DNA of 64,000 bases from assembly GCA_025094145.1 (NCBI GenBank), contig JALLLS010000079.1, forward strand, positions 62,001 to 126,000, in the 5' to 3' direction. The position numbers and the translations under genes are program-made. The DNA comes from Spinellus fusiger (Eukaryota > Mucoromycota > Mucoromycetes > Mucorales > Phycomycetaceae). Below are positions 57,257 through 64,000 of this stretch, one piece after another. The notes below the pieces were generated by a model that worked only from the letters and a program-made list of their open reading frames with translations, was not told the origin of the DNA and did not search any database. Positions within the stretch are counted from its first letter, which is position 1; every line of letters starts with the position of its first letter.

Positions 57257-57550
57257 ATGAACCCCTCTAACACAAACGCCAAGTGGAACAAAGGTGTCGG
57301 AAGCGTCAAGGAGACTGCCGGTGACATGCTTGGTAACGAACGCTTGCAAGGTGAAGGCAAGACCCAGAACTCCTCTGGAAACATGGAAGAGATGGGCGCC
57401 AAGGCTCAAGGCTACGTCTCTGGATTGATGGAGCAAGCCAAGGGTGCTGTCTCTGGTGCCATGGACAGTCTTACTGGAAATGACTCTGGCCGTGTTGAAT
57501 CCAAGGCTCAGGAACTCTCTGGTGATGCCAAGAAGAAGTGGAACGCCTAA
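57257..57550 (+). CDS. CsbD-like stress-response protein
   Basis: A single exon encodes 97 residues. The protein is hydrophilic, with repeated Gly/Lys/Glu and two CsbD-like repeats: WNKGVGSVKETAGDMLGNERLQGEGKTQ and, near the end, SGRVESKAQELSGDAKKKWNA. CsbD proteins are small general-stress proteins in bacteria; fungal homologues are common and often strongly induced. Codon use is visibly biased to C-ending codons (AAC, AAG, GGC) compared with its neighbours, which together with a canonical TATA box suggests high expression. The biochemical role is unknown in the family. Confidence 0.88.
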   Translation: MNPSNTNAKWNKGVGSVKETAGDMLGNERLQGEGKTQNSSGNMEEMGAKAQGYVSGLMEQAKGAVSGAMDSLTGNDSGRVESKAQELSGDAKKKWNA

Positions 57551-57747
57551 TCCTCTTGTCCAAGACGACTTTTTTTTTCTTGTTGCTACTGATGCTTGTC
57601 TGTCCTTTTCCCTCCTTAAAATCTTCTTTTCTCTTTTGAATTGTTTTTGATTTTGTTTTTAATTGTAAAGAAAAGAAAAAAAAAGTTGGTGTCTTTTTAC
57701 ACAAGAATAAAATGTATCTTAAAAAATAATACACTGTGTCTACAAAT

Positions 57748-58965
57748 CTACACTAGGCTTTCTATCTCTTTTACTAGTGCTTGGTAGTCAAACTCCTGAG
57801 GTGCTTTGTGGAATTTCTCTAACAAGTTCATTTTACGCTCACCCCCAGTAGCATAGAATTGTTGAAGAGCAAAAGCCAGGAAATGGGCATTGGATGTATC
57901 AATCATGCGTGGGTTGTCTGATATCTCGCCCTTCATCAGAACAATGCCCTTGGAGTCTGAGAGTTCAGGGAAGTGATTGATGGTCAGAAAGGGGCGTGCT
58001 TCACTGCCTTTTGTCTTGTACTCCAGCAGTGAAGTGAAGTTGCATTGATGGAAGTTGAATTGTAATAAGAAGAACTCAATACCAGATTCCCTGGGCAAAG
58101 GCAGAATAAACTAGAAATTATTAAGTGTACATGTCCTTTTGTGCTTACCATTGGGTACATTTGGCTTCGTTTGTACAGTGTATCATACACTTTGGAGGGA
58201 ATGACTGCACTAATACAGTCCTTGATAGAGTGGTGTTCATTCCAAATCTTGGTAATTGTCTCTACATTCTCGTTTTTTAACAATTCCATCTTTACTATAT
58301 TATCTAGATTCTATGCATCATTAGAAGAAAAGAAACAGTTAATTCCTATGAATTGCTATAGGTGTGTGTGTTCTCTGTGAGCTATCTTACAGGAGCAGAA
58401 GAATCATAAGGCATCTGTGCCCTTTGGATCACTTTTTCAGCTGCGTCTTTAGTTTGGGTCTTTGAAGGTGCAGATGCAACGCGGGTGACAGGGGATAGCT
58501 TGGCTTTTTTCTCGTTTACTAGTTTTTCCTTTGTTCTCTTTTTAAGCTCTTCTACTGAAATGCCTTTTCTATTGACTTTATTCAGACAAAAAGGCACACT
58601 GTGGCCTGCAGAGGCTTAAAAGTAAATACTTACTTCTCTGCTATTTTCTGTAATTTCTCTGCATATCTCATTTCATAGGTAAGCTCTACTTGAGAGATAT
58701 AGCCTCTTTTGCTAGCTGGAAAAACAATAGCATAACAGGAAACAACATTAAACCTATAAGCTTATCCTTTTTTTCATCCTTCTTCACTTTATATTCTATG
58801 TAGATATAAGTTACCATGAAAACGGCCCCATAAAGACCCAGACACTTGCTCTGTAGGTCTAACATTCTCCATGGACCTAGCCATACCTTTGCCCATAGTG
58901 ACTGTTCTGGCATAGTGACTAGCCAGTGTAGTAGCAAGACGTCTTGAGGCCACTGGGAAAAGCAT
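57748..58965 (-). CDS. ATP11: mitochondrial F1-ATPase assembly factor ATP11 (ATPAF1)
   Basis: Five exons (58965-58815, 58715-58634, 58568-58391, 58310-58149, 58110-57748) give 311 residues in consistent phase. The N-terminus MLFPVASRRLATTLASHYARTV is a typical mitochondrial presequence. Then follow YEMRYAEKLQKIAEKKGISVEELKKRTKEK, a polar linker, and the ATP11 domain: IVKMELLKNENVETITKIWNEHH, MYPMFILPLPRESGIEFFLLQF and FTSLLEYKTKGSEARPFLTINHF, IVLMKGEISD. The family chaperone binds free F1 beta subunits in the matrix until they join alpha. Upstream, copy C of the Fanzor element ends about 110 bp from the start codon. Confidence 0.93.
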
Positions 58966-60043
58966 ACTATAGACTCGATGCTAATGAACTTTGGCTGTGC
59001 ATTCTTCTCGCGTGTCTTCTGTGTCTGCAAGTGTGACTTGTTTATAGCATGGCTTAGAGGAGACTATCCGCCCTACACACCAGGAGATTTTTCTGGCCTT
59101 TAATCAGTGACACACGCATCCATTTGCGTCCAAAGATTTCTTGCCTTTTATGGAACTGTATTTAAAATCAAAAGGTCTGAGGATATCCAAATAATTGTTT
59201 CCTTTTGTGGATACCTCAATATCAAATTGTATTATCAGTAAAATATATTAAAGCCATAGAGTTCCAGAAAGTGATTTTATTGTAAAAAGGGTTTCTCTCT
59301 TCCCTTGAAACATACATAGGACAAGAGGAAGGAATCCATCTCTGAATTTACTGAGATGTTATTATCGTATAGCTTTTATCCTTATAGCTTAAAGAGAGAT
59401 ATATAAAAGTAGCCTCAAGATCTATACTATGTAACCTTGTAAAAATATATCCTTTATTCTGTAGTAAAGGGCACTGTAGTTATCAACAAGACTACTAGAG
59501 AGATAAATGTATAGATATTTGGGTCTCTAGAAGGGACAAAGAAATAGAGTATTAGTACAAAGGCTGGTCTAAGGAAATCAAAGAGGGTACATGAACAGGA
59601 ACACAACACACAATTTGAGCACAACGGGTAACTAGGCAACTGTTCTTTAAGGAATTCTTTTCTTTCTAGAATGTTGTTGTAGTCTGCATTACTTTGGTAG
59701 TTCTGATTAAGTAAATGACTTGTGAAGTTTCGTTTTGTTCTTTTCTGTTCGAATATTAATACTTGCTAATTACACTGTCTGTTGTTCTTCATATCTTCTA
59801 CTCTATTTTGTTTGTCTTTGTCTGGCATATAAACCAACAGTTGTGATCTGGTGAGTGTTTGTGTATGTTTATTGTGTCTTACATGTTAGTCAGTTTCTAT
59901 TGTATATTCTTTTATTTTAATAAACCCAGTGAATCCGTTACAAAGGCAAGAAGGTGCCAATGCAAGGGTAATATGACATACACATAGAGTACATTAATAC
60001 ATCTCGAACTAATTATTTTTACTATTATTTTATTATTGAAAAG

Positions 60044-60466
60044 GGATATTGGCACCTAAAAAGATTGGAGTATGATCCTACCAAACTGCTAGTCGTTGCC
60101 TATGGCACAGGAATAAAGGTAAAAGATGCAGCCAAGTTTAAAGGTCATCGTGTTGGTTTGACAAGAATATTATATCAATCACTGAAGAAGAGACAAAAGA
60201 GTGGAGATCTTCTTGTGGTTGATGTTGATGAGTTCCTTACATCAAAGGTAAATGTGATTGACCTCTCACTCAATATAAAATGCTCTTTTAACAGTTACTC
60301 TGTTTTGTTTTCTTTTTTTGTTCTCAAGATCTGCCACACTTATAACACAAATAACCTCACTGAGGTATTAGTGAATTTCAACAATATCCGCGCTTGCCAA
60401 AGTTGTGGAATTGTTTAGAACAGAGATGTGAATACATCAAAGAATATCTATACAATTGCAGAATAG
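60044..60466 (+). pseudogene. Fanzor C-terminal remnant, copy C (best preserved frame)
   Basis: Exon-like segments 60044-60247 and 60329-60466 flank an 81-bp GT-AG intron. Read in one frame they give GYWHLKRLEYDPTKL, AYGTGIKVKDAAKF, GHRVGLTRILYQSLKK, SGDLLVVDVDEFLTSK, then ICHTYNTNNLTEVL, RACQSCGIV, a TAG at 60416-60418 in place of Trp, and NRDVNTSKNIY. The frameshift of copies A and B is absent here, so each copy has its own lesion. The same pieces (RuvC-III Asp, one zinc Cys pair) are retained, and nothing N-terminal of about the RuvC-II/III linker exists. Confidence 0.83.
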
Positions 60467-60710
60467 TGTTTAAAGGGTCGCCACGGACCAGTTCCATTCT
60501 GTCGAGAAGAATGGATATTTGTATTCATATTATATATCGCCACATCGAAGGTGGTTTCCTATGGGATTCAGATATTTACAGGTAAATCTACATAATAATC
60601 TTTAAAATCTAACATAAATACATAATTTATTTTTGCTCCTTTTCAAATCAGTCATTTTTAAACAATTGTATTGACTATTTCCTTTTATATCCCAAAGATC
60701 TCCTGGTGTG
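60467..60710 (+). ncRNA. candidate Fanzor guide-RNA (omegaRNA-like) region
   Basis: In TnpB/Fanzor systems the guide RNA starts in or just after the nuclease gene and ends at the element terminus. Here the 244 bp between the Fanzor stop and the terminus holds a perfect 8-bp stem TCCATTCT/AGAATGGA with a 7-nt loop (60493-60515) and a second possible hairpin CCAC...GTGG (about 60540-60556). The part next to the terminus is well conserved in copies A and B (34600-34800, 38620-38820), but the 8-bp hairpin is absent there. Expression and function are inference. Confidence 0.35.
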
Positions 60711-62795
60711 TAGATCAGTCAGTTCAGTTCCTATTCATTGTGCTGAACACTTTCCAGATAGGACGATATTTTAATAGGAGATATCACTGAATTCAATCGA
60801 TGGTCTACAAATATGGGGTATGTATTCATCAGTGGGTTTTATAGAGAATATTTGACTTTATGAATAACCATCACAGCCTGTTTTTGAAGGACATGTGATG
60901 CAGTGGCATTGACATTGTTTTATGAATATGGCAAAAAAAAAAAGAAAAAAGGTTGTATTTCTAACTCTGCTCTAGTGTCTATAGAGTGAAGGTGTCTATA
61001 CTGTAGTATATTATTGTATTATGGAAATAAATAATAATGTTTAATTTGCATTGTACATGATGTTTTATTATAATATAATCCACGGACAGCCTATCAGAAA
61101 GGAGTTCAAGGATAGAACCATCAGTAGAATGATCATTCTTTTTTCTTTTCTTTTTTATATATTGGATAGGATAAACAGGGAGGTTATATTGATATAGGGG
61201 ATCTACAAAACAGGTATTGGTTTATTATATAGAATAAAAGAGTATTCATATTTTACTCAACAACAAATCACCACCAAACAATACAGTAACAATACTAATA
61301 CTAATACTAATAATAGTGTCTTCCAGTGACTCTATTTTAATAAGGTTGTACTATAACACACCATTTCATAAAGGTAAAGACACCTATTGACTTTCTAAGA
61401 ACAGATACCATAAAGCAATGTCTCGTTTTCTTTTCTTCTTCTGCCATTTTAGTATGTAGTATACCATACTAGTTCAATTATACTACCTTTGGCCAATGTT
61501 CATTCGTTAAAGTTCTATTATTTATTCTTTAAAAAGAAAAAAAGAAGAAAAAAAAGAAGCAAATTACGATGGCCCTTGATAATGTATTTTATTTATATAG
61601 GAACGATGAGCTTAGATTCTATAATCAAGGTACGCCTTAGTTTTACCTTGTTCATGGTGTCAGTAGTTCATCTCTATAATGTACCTAATACTTTCACCAA
61701 TAGAAATACTTCTCATAGTCTATTGATTGTATAAATACTTTAGTACCCTTTAATTATTAAATGATAAAGTACACCTAATAACAAGAGTCAGAAAAGAAAG
61801 AATAGGTTCGACCTGAAATAACCCAATGCAATAAAGACATTTCAACCCATCAAATATAGTGTTTTATGAAGAGTATTGAAAATGCTTTTAAAAGGCACAC
61901 TATTTCCAAGTACAGACCCAGCTCTTCATAGAAGCCGAGGGTTATGACTTTATGGATACACATAAGGTCTTTACTATCCTTCTACTCTCCTTTTTGTTCA
62001 TCCAATAACTAAGGGAAAGATGATCAAATCGATTGTAATTTATTTATTGTTTAATAAAGTGCCTGCCCTAACAGAGAATATATAAGAGAGAAAATGATAG
62101 TTTTGCCTGTTCTTAATTTCAATATTTTCCTTTTATGCATATAAGCACAGATGTTTGTTATCTACCAATCGTCTTCTTTGTTGTTTACATTCTTAGCACT
62201 CATGTCCCATTGATTGAACTCTGTTTTTTATTATTGTTGTTGTTGCTATCGTTATTATTGTTAAGTTGTCTATCCTCCCCTGAATTCATTCTATTAAATA
62301 AGTATCATCTATGCTGGTGTATCATTGGTACGGCTGAGCAAATGAGTAATCGCAGAATGGAATGGAATAGACTATTGTTAGGATAGAGAGCATACTATAA
62401 AATCCAAATCCAAATACCAATCTATTTCTATTTCTCTTTCTATTTCTCTTTTTTTATTTTTATTTTTAAAATTTATCAGTTATCTTTGAATCAACCTTGT
62501 TTCTATGAATAAATTTCTCTCACCGAGAAACATTAAACAGAAAGTTATCAAGACATCAAGACACAAGACAAACTCAGTTATTGATCGATAAGCCAAACAA
62601 AACATTACAATAAAACATGAAACTTTCAAACAAGGCGTGTGATGTAGTAAATATGGTTTATGCATTGATAGAAGACGGAGGAGGAATAAATTTTATACAC
62701 TATAGAATGAAAAGGATTGTAAGAGAACCGGTCTCCTCAACTGATACAAAGAGATAAAGCTTGGCTAAGCGAATGGGCCGCTGATGTTGCCTGGT
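60711..62795. other. gene-free AT-rich spacer
   Basis: Two kilobases with poly-A runs (about 60932, 61535), ACTAATACTAATAC repeats (about 61290-61312) and no convincing ORF. A direct, purely short-ORF region precedes the 3' end of the secreted protein gene. Confidence 0.45.
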
Positions 62796-63224
62796 TTAAG
62801 CCTCCCACCAAGTGATCTTGCCAACACCCTTGTTCATGTCACCAATCACCTGCTTGAAGAGGACAGGAGTAAGGTCAAGAGAACCAAAGCGACACTCGGG
62901 ACAGGCATCGTTGATGGTGGCAGACACGATCTTTCCGGTAGGACCTTGAATGTTGATCTTCTTGCCACACCACTTGCTCTTAGAACCCAAGTTGCCGTAC
63001 TGGGGACGGTTCAGGGCAACAATGGCAGAGTTAGAGTTCTCCTTGGGTCCACAAGCACCCCACACACCGCCCTCAGTCTCAGGAATGAACCAGGTGCCAG
63101 TGCCTGTATATTTGCTGCTTCTCTTGCTCAGGGCCTCAGTGGAGTCAGTCACGGGGGCAGCAACGACAAGAGTAGAAGCAAATGCAAGGAAGAGACCAGC
63201 AGCAGAAAAAATAGTGCGAACCAT
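62796..63224 (-). CDS. secreted double-psi beta-barrel (Rlp A/expansin-like) protein
   Basis: A single exon encodes 142 residues. The signal peptide is MVRTIFSAAGLFLAFASTLVVA, cut near AAP. After a short linker ending in KR (a possible Kex2 site, residues 34-35), the DPBB domain reads GTGTWFIPETEGGVWGACGPKENSNSAIVALNRPQYG, then SKWCGKKINIQGPTGKIVSATINDACPEC and GSLDLTPVLFKQVIGDMNKGVGKITW. This is the RlpA-like/papain-inhibitor/expansin-related family common in fungi. The family motif 'NDxCPxC' (with the Asp) is present. A wall-loosening or carbohydrate-binding role is inference. A TATA box lies at 63339-63346. C-rich codon bias suggests high expression. Confidence 0.9.
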   Translation of the reverse strand: MVRTIFSAAGLFLAFASTLVVAAPVTDSTEALSKRSSKYTGTGTWFIPETEGGVWGACGPKENSNSAIVALNRPQYGNLGSKSKWCGKKINIQGPTGKIVSATINDACPECRFGSLDLTPVLFKQVIGDMNKGVGKITWWEA

Positions 63225-64000
63225 GATGTTAAGAGAAAAAAGGAACGTCCTGCGCTAAGAGAGGAGAAGAGTGGAGAAAGAAAAAGAGAGAAGGAGAAAG
63301 TCGAGCTCTGGTGTTGTTTGGAAATACGAAAGATTCTCCTCTTTATATACGCAGCCGGACATAATTAAGAATAATTACTTAATTTTCCAAAAGGTGAGGC
63401 GAGAGCGAGAAGGGAGCGGCGTCAAAGAAGGAAAATCGACCCTCTATTGAGCTTGAGGGCTGTGTAAACCGTACATTCAAACACCGCGACATCGATTGCC
63501 TAGTAAAATCAAGTGGTGTTATCTAACCCTAAATGAGTCAGGACATCTGGCCTGGGTAGGATGCATTGACCAGTCCAGCCTCTTTGTTTCGTTGCTTTCT
63601 GGCATTGTCCTTTTTGTCATTATTTTTTTATGATTATTTTTCCGCTCATTTGAGAAACTGGCAGCGTACTAGTATTGTGTTTATCAACTCCGTACTGACA
63701 CACCATTCTTTGTGCAGACTAACACAGCCCGTTGTTTAGTATATTTCTATGCCTTTTTATTTATTTATTTTTATACAGGACCAAGAACACAAAGAATGGG
63801 CCAGGAGACAATAGAATATCGGAACGCTTCCTTAACGAGTAAGTTTTATGTTCTGATCTGTTGCTATGCTCTGGGGAGTGACTTATTTTTTATTTTATTT
63901 TATTTTATTTTACAAAAAGTGACAGGTCAAAAACAGCTTTATTTGTCGAGGAATATCTTTCTTTGATCCACCAAGATTGAATGGTGGCGTGTGAGGTGCC
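63225..64000. other. upstream region and possible exons of a gene continuing past the window
   Basis: Two exon-like segments are seen at about 63780-63840 (acceptor ATACAG, donor GTAAGT) and from about 63920 (acceptor AAAAAG). Joined, they give a short polar frame ending ...LFVEEYLSLIHQD, then a stop in one frame. No start codon or family is recognised, so this is only a low-confidence hint of a spliced gene. Confidence 0.25.
63338..63347 (-). promoter_or_regulatory. TATA box of the secreted barrel-protein gene
   Basis: The minus strand reads GTATATAAAGAG about 115 bp upstream of the ATG, followed by a purine/pyrimidine-rich leader. Confidence 0.55.

Larger units (their letters stand above)
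59076..60710 (+). mobile_element. Fanzor-carrying TIR element, copy C (opposite orientation)
   Basis: Ends are CACACCAGGAGAT and its inverse, flanked by TA (59074-59075 and 60711-60712), 1635 bp. Orientation is reversed relative to copies A and B. It shares the 3' end and Fanzor tail with both, and the central segment only with B. It is more diverged: much of the segment shared by A and B next to the other terminus is missing, leaving about 190 bp there. No transposase is visible. It lies just upstream of ATP11. Confidence 0.86.

Noticed and set aside
61489..61734. 81-codon + frame with a lysine run
   Set aside because: Composition follows a poly-A tract; no supporting feature.
1..64000. CRISPR array, tRNA or rRNA genes
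   Set aside because: No spaced direct repeats of the right form; no cloverleaf or rRNA-like segment recognised by eye on either strand, though a tRNAscan run would be decisive for tRNAs.

Overview
The window looks like nuclear DNA of an early-diverging filamentous fungus, most likely Mucoromycota/Mucorales. The reasons are dense spliced genes on both strands with many short GT-AG introns (about 45-130 nt), AT-rich spacers full of microsatellites, a bacterial-type ferritin (a zygomycete trait), a Helitron relic, and a gene set with fungal versions of SAGA, CCR4-NOT, a Clr2-type domain and an LPCAT-type MBOAT enzyme. Nothing suggests a prokaryotic or organellar origin. Exon structures were worked out by hand from splice sites, phase and family conservation; for nearly all genes the exon lengths sum to a whole number of codons.

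Layout. 1-5052 (+): 3' part of a DHX57-like DEAH helicase. 5532-5880 (-): small protein with a KVHF motif. 8113-9882 (+): CNOT11. 10176-11135 (-): short Clr2-domain protein. 11440-14869 (+): decayed Helitron Rep-helicase. 18010-18512 (-): small cupin-like protein. 19897-20608 (+): ferritin. 20704-25441 (-): MSH6 in 21 exons. 26708-28630 (+): LRR protein. 28871-29657 (+): mitochondrial uL24. 30046-31143 (+): FRG1. 31325-33022 (-): ADA2. 33696-34400 (-): RPS15/uS19. 36797-37051 (+): serine palmitoyltransferase small subunit. 37228-37789 (-): RPL25/uL23. 38000-38376 (+): COX VIIa. 41417-42540 (+): GPATCH4-like. 44415-46370 (-): amino-acid/GABA-type permease. 48688-50270 (-): MBOAT acyltransferase. 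51743-52597: internally deleted Tc1-like transposon. 53191-53926 (-): MGMT. 54483-55601 (+): CAP59/CMT1-type glycosyltransferase. 57257-57550 (+): CsbD-like. 57748-58965 (-): ATP11. 62796-63224 (-): secreted double-psi beta-barrel protein.

The most interesting feature is a family of three TA-flanked elements (34600-36637, 38620-41236, 59076-60710) with shared termini CACACCAGGAGAT. Each carries a degenerate C-terminal piece of a Fanzor (eukaryotic TnpB/OMEGA-type RNA-guided nuclease), including the last RuvC motif in the form NRDVN and part of its zinc finger. The Fanzor ends about 200-245 bp inside one terminus, where TnpB/Fanzor guide (omega) RNAs are normally encoded. All three copies are broken, but the 3' end is conserved. 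Two copies are nearly identical over their outer parts and differ in the centre.

Genes are mostly independent housekeeping functions: RNA processing (DHX57, FRG1, GPATCH4), mRNA decay (CNOT11), chromatin (ADA2, Clr2-like), DNA repair (MSH6, MGMT), translation (RPS15, RPL25, mitochondrial L24), respiration (COX VIIa, ATP11), lipids (SPT small subunit, MBOAT), iron storage (ferritin) and the surface (glycosyltransferase, secreted barrel protein). There is no operon-like organisation. Several genes are divergent pairs sharing short upstream regions, and two of these regions have been invaded by the Fanzor elements.
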